The notes under the pieces: generated by a model
Database searches by the model: none
Told to the model about the DNA's origin: nothing
The model's input: the letters and a program-made list of their open reading frames with translations, nothing else
Program-made: the position numbers and the translations under genes
Assembly (NCBI RefSeq): GCF_910593785.1
Contig: NZ_CAJVAP010000007.1
Span: forward strand, 62,001-126,000
Origin: Leucobacter soli
GTDB taxonomy: Bacteria; Actinomycetota; Actinomycetes; Actinomycetales; Microbacteriaceae
Direction of reading: 5' to 3'
DNA: 64,000 nucleotides
In this document: in pieces, positions 17,884 to 25,694 of the stretch
Layout of the letters: each line of letters opens with the position of its first letter
How positions within the stretch are numbered: the stretch's first letter is position 1

Positions 17884-18010
17884 GAAGCGGCGGACCGCGC
17901 TGGGGCCGCATCCGAGGCCCGCGTTCCGGGGGCCGCGTCCGGGTCCCGCGTTCCGGGGATGCGCCGCGGGGTCGCACCCCGGGGCCGCCCGGCGGGGCCG
18001 GCGGCCGGAG

Positions 18011-19261
18011 CTACTCCGCCGCGGGGCCGTCCGAGACGGCGGACAGCCGCCCGCCCGCGAGCGACACCAGGATCGCCGCGCCGGCGGGGGCGTCGGCGGG
18101 GTCCCGCAGCACGGCCCCCGCCGCGACGTCACCGCTTCCATCGTCGACGAGCAGTTGCGCGATCGCGTAGCCGCGCTCGAGCGTGGCTCGAGGCGAGAGC
18201 GCCGTGAGCCGGGCGCGGTCGTGCGCGAGCGCGCTCGCGCGATCCTGCACGTCGCGTTCGGCGAGCTCCGTGCCGCGCGCGATCCAGCGCACCAGCTCCT
18301 CGGCGCGTTCGTCGACGATGCGCTCGGGCATGGCGAGCGCCGGGCGCACCCGCAACTGCGCGATGCGGTCCGTCTCGTGCGCGAGCAGCTGGCCGAGGCG
18401 CGCGCTCATCCGGCTGCGCGCCCCGTCGATGCCGGCGAGCTCCTCCGCTACATCGGGCACGATTCGCTTGGCCGCGTCGGTGGGCGTCGACGCGCGCAGA
18501 TCCGCCACCTCGTCGAGCAGCGGGCGATCCGCCTCGTGGCCGATGGCGCTCACGAGCGGCGTCGCCGCGGCGGCCGCCGCGCGCAGGACCAGCTCGTCGC
18601 TGAAGGGGAGGAGGTGCTGGAAGTCGCCGCCGCCGCGCGCCACGACGATCACTTCGACCTCCGGGTCGGCGTCGAGCGTCGCGATGCCCGCGGCGACCTC
18701 GGCGGCGGCACGATCGCCCTGCACCGCCGCGTAGTGCACCCGGAACCGCACGCCCGGCCAGCGCAGGGTCGCGTTCCGGATCACGTCCTTCTCGGCGTCG
18801 CTGTCGCGCCCCGTGACCAGGCCGATCACCTGCGGCAGGAAGGGAAGACGGCGCTTGCGATCCGCGTCGAAGAGCCCCTCTGCATGAAGCCGTCGGCGCA
18901 ACTCCTCGAGCCGCTGCAGCAGCTCGCCGAGCCCGACGTGCGCGAGCTCGAACACCTGCACCGTGAGCGTGCCGCCCTTCACCCAGAAGTTCGGCTTCAC
19001 CAGCGCGACGACGCGGTCGCCCTGGGCGAAGTCGCCCTTCAGACTCTGCACGGCCGATCGCCAGATCGTGAAGCTCACCGTCGCGTCCTGCGTCAGATCC
19101 TTGAGCTTGCCGTAGACGTGGCCGCCGCGCAGCTGCCACTGGGTGACCTCGCCCTCGACCCAGACGGTGCCGAGGCGCTCGATCCAGTCGCGGATCTTGG
19201 TGCTCATCACCGCGACCGGCCAGGGCGCGTCGCGCGTCGCGGGTGCGGTGGTCTCGGCCAT
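18011..19261 (-). CDS. xseA: Exodeoxyribonuclease VII large subunit
   Basis: 416 aa catalytic subunit of exonuclease VII. It has the N-terminal OB-fold (VWVEGEVTQWQLRGGHVYGKLKD), the central catalytic region (GLVTGRDSDAEKDVIRNA, VVARGGGDFQHL) and SAIGHEADRPLLDEVADLRA with STPTDAAK, followed by a helical C-terminal part that binds XseB. It probably starts leaderless. Its upstream neighbour is a divergent accessory cassette rather than ispH, which is the neighbour in many relatives. Confidence 0.95.
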   Translation of the reverse strand: MAETTAPATRDAPWPVAVMSTKIRDWIERLGTVWVEGEVTQWQLRGGHVYGKLKDLTQDATVSFTIWRSAVQSLKGDFAQGDRVVALVKPNFWVKGGTLTVQVFELAHVGLGELLQRLEELRRRLHAEGLFDADRKRRLPFLPQVIGLVTGRDSDAEKDVIRNATLRWPGVRFRVHYAAVQGDRAAAEVAAGIATLDADPEVEVIVVARGGGDFQHLLPFSDELVLRAAAAAATPLVSAIGHEADRPLLDEVADLRASTPTDAAKRIVPDVAEELAGIDGARSRMSARLGQLLAHETDRIAQLRVRPALAMPERIVDERAEELVRWIARGTELAERDVQDRASALAHDRARLTALSPRATLERGYAIAQLLVDDGSGDVAAGAVLRDPADAPAGAAILVSLAGGRLSAVSDGPAAE

Positions 19262-19267
19262 GCGTCA

Positions 19268-19273
19268 AGCCTA
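19268..19273 (-). promoter_or_regulatory. Putative -10 box (TAGGCT), leaderless start of xseA
   Basis: Minus-strand TAGGCT ends 6 nt before the xseA ATG at 19261. Confidence 0.5.
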
Positions 19274-19415
19274 GGGCGTGTCTGCTGGATCACTGCTTCG
19301 ACGTCGATGCGCCGGCAATCCCGGGGAAGCGAATTCGCGCGGACGGGGGAGTGAGTTCACGCGGAAGGGTCGGCGGCGCGGACCGCCAGGCGTGCGAAAC
19401 CCCGTCGGAACCGGC

Positions 19416-19444
19416 TTGCGGCTTCGGCGACCCGGCAGTACCAT
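19416..19444 (+). promoter_or_regulatory. Candidate promoter of the deacetylase-like gene
   Basis: TTGCGG and TACCAT are separated by 17 nt. The -10 box ends 7 nt before the palindromic operator at 19452, so a bound repressor would cover the transcription start. Confidence 0.6.
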
Positions 19445-19451
19445 CCCAAGT

Positions 19452-19467
19452 GCAGGAACGTTCCCGC
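19452..19467. promoter_or_regulatory. LacI-type operator, copy 1
   Basis: Palindrome GCAGGAACGTTCCCGC with the central CG typical of LacI-family sites. An identical copy lies at 21892, within an 18-nt identity (TGCAGGAACGTTCCCGCG). A LacI-family regulator is encoded between the two sites. Confidence 0.75.
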
Positions 19468-19528
19468 GAGTGATCCCCGAACCGCTCGATTCCGCTTCGG
19501 CGACGACGACGCCCAGGGACCCCGCACC

Positions 19529-19538
19529 TGCTCGAGCA
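19529..19538. promoter_or_regulatory. Second shared palindrome TGCTCGAGCA, copy 1
   Basis: A perfect 10-bp palindrome within a 19-nt block (19527-19545) identical to 21984-22002, overlapping the Shine-Dalgarno AAAGGAG. It may be a second operator or a translation-control element. Confidence 0.5.
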
Positions 19539-19553
19539 AAGGAGCCAAGGATC

Positions 19554-20681
19554 ATGAATCAGCGACGCCGCACCGGGTACGTCTGGGATGAGCGCTACGC
19601 CTGGCACGACACCGGCACGCATGCGGGGATCTTCCCCTCCGGCGGCTACGTGCAGCCCTACCACAACTTCGAGAGCCCGGAGTCGAAGGCCCGCATGGCC
19701 GCGCTCGTCGAGGTCTCGGGCCTGATCGACAGCCTGGTGCGCATCCCGGCCCGGCCCGTGACGGAGGAGGATCTCCTCCGCGTCCACACGCAGCGGCACG
19801 TCGACAGCATCCGGGAGCAGTCGGAGGCGTCGGGCGGCGACGCCGGCGACGGCTTCTCGCCCTTCGGCCGCGGCTCGTACGAGATCGCGAAGCTGGCGGC
19901 CGGCGGTACGCTCGCCGCCGCCGAGGCCGTGCTCGACGGCACGGTCGACAACGCCTACGCCCTCGTGCGCCCGCCGGGGCACCACGCCGAACCCGACCTG
20001 GGTCGCGGCTACTGCCTCTTCTCCAACGTGTCGGTCGCGATCCAGGCGCTTCGGGCCGCGGGCCGCGTGCAGCGCGTGGCGATCTTCGACTACGACGTGC
20101 ATCACGGCAACGGCGCCCAGAAGATCTTCTGGGACGATCCGAACGTGCTGACCATCTCGGTGCACCAGGATCGCCTGTTCCCCGTGGACAGTGGCCTCGT
20201 GGACGAGCAGGGCGAGGGCGCCGGTGCGGGGACCAACATCAACATCCCGCTGCCTGCGGGCTCGGGTGACGGCGCCTACTGGTCGGTGGTCGACGAGGTG
20301 GCGGTGCCGGCGATCCGCGCGTTCGCGCCGGATCTCATCATGGTGTCGAGCGGCTTCGACCCGTCGGCGTTCGACCCGCTCGGCCGCATGAGCGTGACCT
20401 CCGGGGGGTTCAAGGGGATGGCGGAGCGGCTGCTCGCCGTCGCCGACGAGGTGTGCGGCGGCAAGATCGTCTTCTCGCACGAGGGCGGGTACTCGCCGGT
20501 GCATGTTCCGTTCTGCGGGCTCGCGGTGCTGGAAGCGCTGAGCGGGGTCGAGACGGGCGTCGAGGATCCGGTGAACATCTCGGTCGGGGATTCCCCGACC
20601 CGTGCGCTTACCGCTTGGCAGACGGAGACGATCGAGCGCTCGGCGCAGCTCGCGCGCGCACTGGGGATGATCGTGGGCTGA
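19554..20681 (+). CDS. Class II histone deacetylase-like zinc amidohydrolase
   Basis: 375 aa protein of the arginase/deacetylase fold. Zinc ligands Asp181 and His183 (FDYDVHHGNG) and Asp269 (SSGFDP) are present, with the active-site histidines His143-His144 (PPGHHAEPD) and the transition-state tyrosine near residue 313 (HEGGYSP). Bacterial relatives remove acetyl groups from polyamines or other N-acyl amines; a protein target cannot be excluded. The ATG is chosen for its AAAGGAG site; the frame continues open upstream through the promoter. It shares operator and leader motifs with the ABC importer at 22010. Confidence 0.92.
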   Translation: MNQRRRTGYVWDERYAWHDTGTHAGIFPSGGYVQPYHNFESPESKARMAALVEVSGLIDSLVRIPARPVTEEDLLRVHTQRHVDSIREQSEASGGDAGDGFSPFGRGSYEIAKLAAGGTLAAAEAVLDGTVDNAYALVRPPGHHAEPDLGRGYCLFSNVSVAIQALRAAGRVQRVAIFDYDVHHGNGAQKIFWDDPNVLTISVHQDRLFPVDSGLVDEQGEGAGAGTNINIPLPAGSGDGAYWSVVDEVAVPAIRAFAPDLIMVSSGFDPSAFDPLGRMSVTSGGFKGMAERLLAVADEVCGGKIVFSHEGGYSPVHVPFCGLAVLEALSGVETGVEDPVNISVGDSPTRALTAWQTETIERSAQLARALGMIVG

Positions 20682-20758
20682 TCGTCGTTCGGAGCGAGCC
20701 GGGGTCTCGGACGCCCCGGGACGCCCGAGCCGGTCGAATCGCGAGGCGGCACGGTGGC

Positions 20759-20764
20759 TAAGCT
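20759..20764 (+). promoter_or_regulatory. Putative -10 box (TAAGCT), leaderless start of the LacI gene
   Basis: TAAGCT ends 7 nt before the GTG at 20772, which supports that start over the in-frame GTG at 20754. Confidence 0.45.
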
Positions 20765-20771
20765 AAGCAAG

Positions 20772-21794
20772 GTGAGCTACACCGCCGTGACCATCGTCGA
20801 CATCGCCCGTGAACTGGGGATATCGAAGACGACGGTCTCGTCGGCGCTGCACGGCAACGGGCGCGTATCCGAGGCGACCCGCACGCTGGTGACCGAGACG
20901 GCGGAACGGCTGGGCTACGTCTCGAATCGGGCCGCCCAGCGACTCCGCGGCAGCCGATCGCAGAGCATCGGCCTGCACCTCTTCCCGAACAGCCACGGGC
21001 GGAACTTCTACATGCAGTTCGTGTTCGGCGCGATGGAGCACGCGGCCGACAGAAGCCTGGACCTGACCCTCCTCACGGAGAACCGCCTCCATCCGCGGCG
21101 GCGCAGCCTGTGGGCCGACGGCATGCTGGTGCTGGATCCGGCGCCGAACGATCCCTTCATCGAGCAGGTGTCGCGGACCGGCATCCCGGTGGTCGCGGTC
21201 GGTGCGCTCTCGCCCGAGCAGCGGGGCCTGGTGCGCGGCCAGTTCTCGGGCGGGCAGGACGAGTTCACCCCGATCGTGCTCGAGCGCCTGCACGCCGAAG
21301 GCGTCCGCCGCCCCGCGATCGTCGCGCTCGATGAGGGGGTCGAGCCGCTCTGGGCCGTGCAGGCGCGCGAGATCTATCTCGATTGGATGCGGCGCGAGGG
21401 GGTCGAGCCGCTGGTGCTGCGCGCCGGGTTCTGGCCCTCGGGCGAGGAGATCGAGCGCATGGTGGACGCGCTCGAGGAGGCGGGGGACGTCGACGGGGTC
21501 CTGGTCGTGCAGCAGGGCGTCGCCGGCCCCTTCGCGAAGCGCTACCTGGAGCGCCGGGGCGAGGCGATCTGGGTCGCCGCGCTCGCCGCCGACCCCGCCA
21601 CTGAGGGCGGAGTCGAGCAGTTGATGGCGGTCGAGCTCAACGCCCAGTCGTTCGGACGCCGGGCGGCGCAGTTCCTCACCGGACTGATCGACGGCGAGGG
21701 CGAGGGATTCGAGTGGCGGGTCAATCGGGAGATCTCGCTGCTCGTCCACGGGCGGACGCCCGAGTCGCTCTTCCCCGATGACGAAGACGCCTGA
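20772..21794 (+). CDS. LacI-family transcriptional regulator
   Basis: 340 aa DNA-binding regulator. The N-terminal helix-turn-helix and hinge are textbook LacI (VTIVDIARELGISKTTVSSA, later RLGYVSNRAAQRLRG), followed by a periplasmic-binding-like effector domain. The start at 20772 puts the helix-turn-helix at the very N-terminus and follows a leaderless -10 box; a GTG six codons earlier with a GAGG site is the alternative. It lies between two identical CG-centred palindromes and probably represses both the deacetylase gene and the importer operon. The inducer is probably the imported compound or a derivative. Confidence 0.93.
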   Translation: MSYTAVTIVDIARELGISKTTVSSALHGNGRVSEATRTLVTETAERLGYVSNRAAQRLRGSRSQSIGLHLFPNSHGRNFYMQFVFGAMEHAADRSLDLTLLTENRLHPRRRSLWADGMLVLDPAPNDPFIEQVSRTGIPVVAVGALSPEQRGLVRGQFSGGQDEFTPIVLERLHAEGVRRPAIVALDEGVEPLWAVQAREIYLDWMRREGVEPLVLRAGFWPSGEEIERMVDALEEAGDVDGVLVVQQGVAGPFAKRYLERRGEAIWVAALAADPATEGGVEQLMAVELNAQSFGRRAAQFLTGLIDGEGEGFEWRVNREISLLVHGRTPESLFPDDEDA

Positions 21795-21853
21795 TCGATC
21801 GCGGATGGCCTCGGGGCCGGATCCGAATCTCGTCGATAACGATTGAGAACCTC

Positions 21854-21884
21854 TTGCGGGCGAGCCCGCTGGTCGTGTTAGCAT
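21854..21884 (+). promoter_or_regulatory. Candidate promoter of the sugar-type ABC operon
   Basis: TTGCGG and TAGCAT are separated by 19 nt. As in copy 1, the -10 box ends 7 nt before the operator palindrome. Confidence 0.5.
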
Positions 21885-21891
21885 CTCCAAT

Positions 21892-21907
21892 GCAGGAACG
21901 TTCCCGC
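21892..21907. promoter_or_regulatory. LacI-type operator, copy 2
   Basis: Identical to the site at 19452 and placed at the same distance from its -10 box, upstream of the binding-protein gene. Confidence 0.75.
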
Positions 21908-21985
21908 GTCCGTCCGCGAATGTCGCTCCCCGGAGCCGCACCGCTTCCGGACCGTGAACGATCGGAACGGACGGGCCCGTTCTCC

Positions 21986-21995
21986 TGCTCGAGCA
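21986..21995. promoter_or_regulatory. Second shared palindrome TGCTCGAGCA, copy 2
   Basis: Part of the 19-nt block shared with 19527-19545, again just before the ribosome site. The spacing to the upstream operator differs between the two copies (about 74 nt and 91 nt centre to centre). Confidence 0.5.
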
Positions 21996-22009
21996 AAGGA
22001 GCTATGGAC

Positions 22010-22990
22010 ATGAAACATTCACGCCGCACACTGGGCGTCGTCGCACTCACCGCAGCCGCCGCACTCGCGCTCTCCGGATGCGCATCGGACGGCTCGGGCG
22101 GAGGGGGCTCGGACTCCTCGAAGGGCGCGGTCGCGATGAGCTTCGCGGGCCTCGACATCCAGATCTGGAACGACATGCTCCCCTTCATGGAGACCGTCGT
22201 GACCGACGCCGGCTTCGAGTTCGTCACCGACGACCCGAAGTGGGACGTCAACACGCAGGTCTCCGACTGGGAGTCGTGGATCGTGCGCGGCGACATCAAG
22301 GCGATCATGGGCTATCCCGCCCAGTCGGACGCGATGGTCGCGGTGACGCAGCAGGCGACCGACGCGGGCATCCCCGTGCTCGGCTACGGCAGCACCTGGG
22401 AGGGCGTGCAGGCCGCCGTCGTCCTCGACCACAAGGCCGATGGGCTGAAGGCCGGCGAACGCGCCGCGGAGTGGATCAAGGAGAACTACGGCGACGAGAA
22501 GGTCGACGTCGGGTTCCTCGGCTACCCCGACACCGACCTGGGGCGCCTCCGCGGCGAGGGCATCAAGGAGGCGCTCGACGCCGCCGGCCTCAACCTCAAC
22601 ATCAACGAGCACAGCGTGCTCAACCTCGACGACGGCTACGCCGCCGCCCAGAATCAGCTCAACGCGTTCCCCGACACCAAGGTGTGGCTCGCGATCGCCA
22701 ACGATCCCGCCCTCGGCGCCTACCAGGCGCTGATCGACTCGGGCGTCTCGCCGACCGATGACAGCATGCTGCTGCTCAACCTCGACGCGACCGATGCCGA
22801 GCTGAAGATCATCGGCGAGGAGGGATCGTTCTGGCGCTACGCCTTCATCCCCGTCACCCGGCAGATCGCCGAGGCGAATGCGGCCATGCTGGTCGCCGCC
22901 GCCAACGGAGAGCCCGTCGAGGACAAGGTGATCCCGACCACCGAGGTCACGAGCGCCAACGCGCTGGACTACCTCCTCGAGAACCAGTAG
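22010..22990 (+). CDS. Sugar-type ABC transporter substrate-binding lipoprotein
   Basis: 326 aa periplasmic-binding-protein-like lipoprotein of the ribose/galactose class. The signal peptide ends in the lipobox LSGC with the lipidated cysteine at residue 24, followed by a Gly/Ser linker. The mature part shows the alternating Rossmann-like lobes (GDIKAIMGYPAQSDAMVAV, IPVLGYGSTWEGVQAAVVLD, DVGFLGYPDTDLGRLRGEGI). I start at the second ATG because AAAGGAG then lies 8 nt upstream; the ATG two codons earlier is too close. It is the first gene of a LacI-controlled importer operon. The ligand is unknown. Confidence 0.92.
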   Translation: MKHSRRTLGVVALTAAAALALSGCASDGSGGGGSDSSKGAVAMSFAGLDIQIWNDMLPFMETVVTDAGFEFVTDDPKWDVNTQVSDWESWIVRGDIKAIMGYPAQSDAMVAVTQQATDAGIPVLGYGSTWEGVQAAVVLDHKADGLKAGERAAEWIKENYGDEKVDVGFLGYPDTDLGRLRGEGIKEALDAAGLNLNINEHSVLNLDDGYAAAQNQLNAFPDTKVWLAIANDPALGAYQALIDSGVSPTDDSMLLLNLDATDAELKIIGEEGSFWRYAFIPVTRQIAEANAAMLVAAANGEPVEDKVIPTTEVTSANALDYLLENQ

Positions 22991-23000
22991 TCGGCGGTGA

Positions 23001-23045
23001 CCGGGATCCTCGGCGGAGCGGAGAGCCGTCCGCCGAGGATCCCGG
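23001..23045 (+). other. 17-bp perfect hairpin between binding protein and ATPase genes
   Basis: Arms 23001-23017 and 23029-23045 are exact reverse complements with an 11-nt loop, 10 nt after the binding-protein stop. It is probably an mRNA 3'-end stabiliser or partial terminator that raises binding protein over the membrane components. Confidence 0.75.
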
Positions 23046-23107
23046 GACCGATGCCCCATCAGGGGCGCGAGCGGCCACGGCGGCCGCCGGGAAGGAGCGC
23101 GAGGCGC

Positions 23108-24580
23108 ATGAGCAGTCCTGAGACGAGGATCGCGTTCGAGGGCGTGACGGTCGACTTCGGTGCGACCCGAGCACTCGATGACATCCGATTCGAAGTCGCG
23201 CCGGGCGAGATCGTCGGCCTGCTGGGCCACAACGGAGCAGGGAAGAGCACGCTCTTCAACGTCACCACCGGGGTCATCGACGCGACGAGCGGCGGATTCA
23301 CGATCGACGGCACCCGCATCGACGGCCGCCTCAGCCCGCGCGCCGCCGCCGAGCTCGGCATCACCGTCATCCACCAGGAGCCGGCGCTCGCGCCGAACAT
23401 GTCGGTGCTCGACAACCTCTTCCTCGCCCGCGATGCGCCGAGGGGTCCAGAGCGCGTCGCCCGTGCACGGGAGGCGCTCGCGACGGTCGGCGCCCGGCTG
23501 CCGCTCGACATGCCGGTGGAGGCGCTCGGCCTCGGCGAACGGCAGCTGGTCGATCTCGCCCGCGGCCTGCTCTCGGGCGAGATGAAGGTGCTGATGCTCG
23601 ACGAGCCGACGGCCGCGCTCGGCAAGGCGGAGACCGAGTCGTTGCACGCGCTGATCCGAGACTTCGCCGCGCGCGGGGTGTCCGTGCTCTACGTGTCGCA
23701 CCGCCTGCCCGACATCCTCGAGGTGTGCACCCGCATCGTCGTGCTGCGCGGGGGCCGGCTGGTCGTCGACGGGCCGGCGGCCGACTTCACGCCGGCGCGG
23801 CTGGCGGAAGCGCTCGTGCCCGATCTGCGCTCGCTCGACTTCAGCCATGTCGAAGCCGGCGACGAGGTCGTTCGCATGACCGTGCCCGGTGGGACCGTGA
23901 CGGCCCGATCCGGCGAGGTGGTCGGCCTCTTCGGCATGGCCGGCGGCGAGCAGTTCCGCATGGCCGCGCAACTCGCGGGCGCCTCCGATCAGGTTCACGA
24001 GTACGTGCTCGCCGGCGAGAGCGTCCGCTTCCGCTCCCCGGGGCAGGCGATACGCAGGGGCGTGTTCTTCGTGCCGCCCGATCGTGAGACCGAGGGGTTG
24101 ATCGCCTCCGAGACCGGCATCGACAACGTCATGCTGCCCTGGTATTCGCAGGGGGCGTCGCGCGGGTGGTGGGTCTCCCGCACTTCCGGCGTCGAGATGT
24201 ACGAGCGCGCACGCACGGGCCTGGACATCCGCGGGCCGGAGGGCACGGCCGAGGTCTCCCAGTTCTCGGGCGGCAACCGTCAGAAGCACCTCCTCGCCCG
24301 CTGGCTCTACCCCGCGGAGCCGAATCTACTGGTCCTCGCCCAGCCGACCCAGGGCGTCGATGTCGGCGCGAAGCTCGACATCGTCGAGGCGGTCCGCGCG
24401 GGGGCGCATCGCGGCGCCGCAGTCGTGGTGGCCTCGAGCGAGTCCGACGAGATCGCGAGCATGTGCGACCGCGCCTACACGGTGCTCGGCGACCGCCTCG
24501 TCGAGGTGCCCCGAACCGCGACCTTCAACGAAGACCTCCTCTCAGCCCTCCTCGCGCTCGCCGAGACGGCGGATGCCTGA
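23108..24580 (+). CDS. Sugar-type ABC transporter ATPase (two fused nucleotide-binding domains)
   Basis: 490 aa RbsA-like ATPase. Domain 1 has Walker A (GHNGAGKST), a signature-like segment LGLGERQLVDLARG and Walker B (VLMLDEPTAALG). Domain 2 has a degenerate Walker A (GLFGMAGGEQF), the signature FSGGNRQKHLLARWL, and a Walker B in which the Asp-Glu pair is replaced (LLVLAQPTQGVDVGA), so it probably cannot hydrolyse ATP. The ATG lies 11 nt after GGAG. It follows the binding-protein gene after the hairpin and precedes the permease by 29 nt. Confidence 0.92.
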   Translation: MSSPETRIAFEGVTVDFGATRALDDIRFEVAPGEIVGLLGHNGAGKSTLFNVTTGVIDATSGGFTIDGTRIDGRLSPRAAAELGITVIHQEPALAPNMSVLDNLFLARDAPRGPERVARAREALATVGARLPLDMPVEALGLGERQLVDLARGLLSGEMKVLMLDEPTAALGKAETESLHALIRDFAARGVSVLYVSHRLPDILEVCTRIVVLRGGRLVVDGPAADFTPARLAEALVPDLRSLDFSHVEAGDEVVRMTVPGGTVTARSGEVVGLFGMAGGEQFRMAAQLAGASDQVHEYVLAGESVRFRSPGQAIRRGVFFVPPDRETEGLIASETGIDNVMLPWYSQGASRGWWVSRTSGVEMYERARTGLDIRGPEGTAEVSQFSGGNRQKHLLARWLYPAEPNLLVLAQPTQGVDVGAKLDIVEAVRAGAHRGAAVVVASSESDEIASMCDRAYTVLGDRLVEVPRTATFNEDLLSALLALAETADA

Positions 24581-24609
24581 GACACACGGATCCAACCGGA
24601 AAGAACCTC

Positions 24610-25638
24610 ATGAACGCTGAACGCCTCAAGATCTTCGTCGCGAAGAACGGGATCTTCCTCGCACTCATCGTGCTCATCGCCGTCTTCTCGATTCTGCGCC
24701 CCAACTTCTTCAGCTTCGCCAACGGCCAGAGCATCCTGATGCAGGCCACCGAGCTCGGCCTCATCGCGATCCCGGCGGCCTTCCTGATCATGTCGGGGAC
24801 CATCGACCTGTCGGTGGGCTCCGTCGCCTCGGCTGCAGCGATCACCGGTGGCATGGCCATGAGCGCCACGGGGTCGACACTGCTGGGGTTCGCCGCCGCG
24901 GTCGTCACGGGCGTCGTCGCCGGTGCGCTGAACGGGTTCCTCGTCTCGTACCTCCGGCTGAACTCGTTCGTGGTCACGCTCGGTGCGCTGAGCGTCTGGG
25001 GCGGCTTCGCCCTGCTGCTCTCGAGCGGCAAGACCATCCCGCGGTCCGAGCTGCCCGATGCCTTCCGCGCGATCGGCACCTTCAAGGTCGGGCCGATCCC
25101 GATCCAGATCATCGCGCTGATCGTCGTCGTGCTGCTGGGCTGGTACGTGCTCAACCACACGAAGTTCGGCAAGCAGGTCCGCGCGATCGGCGGCAACGAA
25201 CGGGCCGCGCGGCTCATGGGAATCGACGTGAAGCGATCCCGATTCCTGCTCTTCGTCGCCTCGGGCGCGTTCGCCGCGCTCGCCGGGATGTTCCTCTCGG
25301 CGAAGGTGCAGTCCGCGAACCCGACCATCGGGTCGGGGCTCGAGCTCGAGGCGCTCACGGTGGTGCTGCTCGGCGGCGTCGCGTTCGAGGGCGGCGTCGG
25401 CCGCATCAGCGGCGTCGTCGCGGGCCTGCTCTTCTTCCGAGTGCTGCGCGCGGGGCTCGTGTTCCTCCAGGCCTCGCCGTTCCTGCAGACCATCCTCGTG
25501 GGTGCGACGCTGATCGTCGCGGTCGGGCTCGACAGCTCGATCCAGAAGATGATCCGCAGTTCGTGGGCGAAGCTCGGACGGAAGGCGGTCGCCGAGGAAG
25601 AGCCGAAGCATCAAGCGCGATCCGGGGGTGCCGTATAG
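24610..25638 (+). CDS. Sugar-type ABC transporter permease (RbsC-like)
   Basis: 342 aa membrane protein with about ten hydrophobic segments. Family features include IMSGTIDLSVGSVASAAA near residue 60 and the cytoplasmic coupling loop GNERAARLMGIDVKRSRF. The final 25 residues are polar. The ATG follows GGAAAG, a modest ribosome site. It is the last gene of the LacI-controlled importer. A single permease gene is normal for the RbsABC class, in which it works as a homodimer. Confidence 0.93.
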   Translation: MNAERLKIFVAKNGIFLALIVLIAVFSILRPNFFSFANGQSILMQATELGLIAIPAAFLIMSGTIDLSVGSVASAAAITGGMAMSATGSTLLGFAAAVVTGVVAGALNGFLVSYLRLNSFVVTLGALSVWGGFALLLSSGKTIPRSELPDAFRAIGTFKVGPIPIQIIALIVVVLLGWYVLNHTKFGKQVRAIGGNERAARLMGIDVKRSRFLLFVASGAFAALAGMFLSAKVQSANPTIGSGLELEALTVVLLGGVAFEGGVGRISGVVAGLLFFRVLRAGLVFLQASPFLQTILVGATLIVAVGLDSSIQKMIRSSWAKLGRKAVAEEEPKHQARSGGAV

Positions 25639-25682
25639 GGCTGCGCCGGAGGCCCCACCGGGGATCTGTCAGGCCGGACGGG

Positions 25683-25688
25683 TAAGCT
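25683..25688 (+). promoter_or_regulatory. Putative -10 box (TAAGCT), leaderless start of ispH
   Basis: TAAGCT ends 6 nt before the ispH ATG at 25695, so ispH need not depend on the importer operon upstream. Confidence 0.5.
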
Positions 25689-25694
25689 CGAGGC

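Larger units (their letters stand above)
17693..18010. other. 318-nt gap between xseA and xseB, no gene seen
   Basis: I see no credible coding sequence here. It holds the leaderless promoter of xseB, a perfect 21-bp inverted repeat (17807-17883), and a very GC-rich part with two copies of CCCGCGTTCCGGGG (17918-17931 and 17945-17958). The two subunit genes are usually adjacent or overlapping, so the gap looks like an insertion. Confidence 0.6.

Noticed and set aside
19278-19553. N-terminal extension of the deacetylase-like protein
   Set aside because: It would cover the promoter and operator. The ATG at 19554 has AAAGGAG and gives the normal N-terminus.
22019-24289. Minus-strand open frame of about 750 codons opposite the sugar importer genes
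   Set aside because: An artefact of high GC and codon bias on the opposite strand. No recognisable motif.
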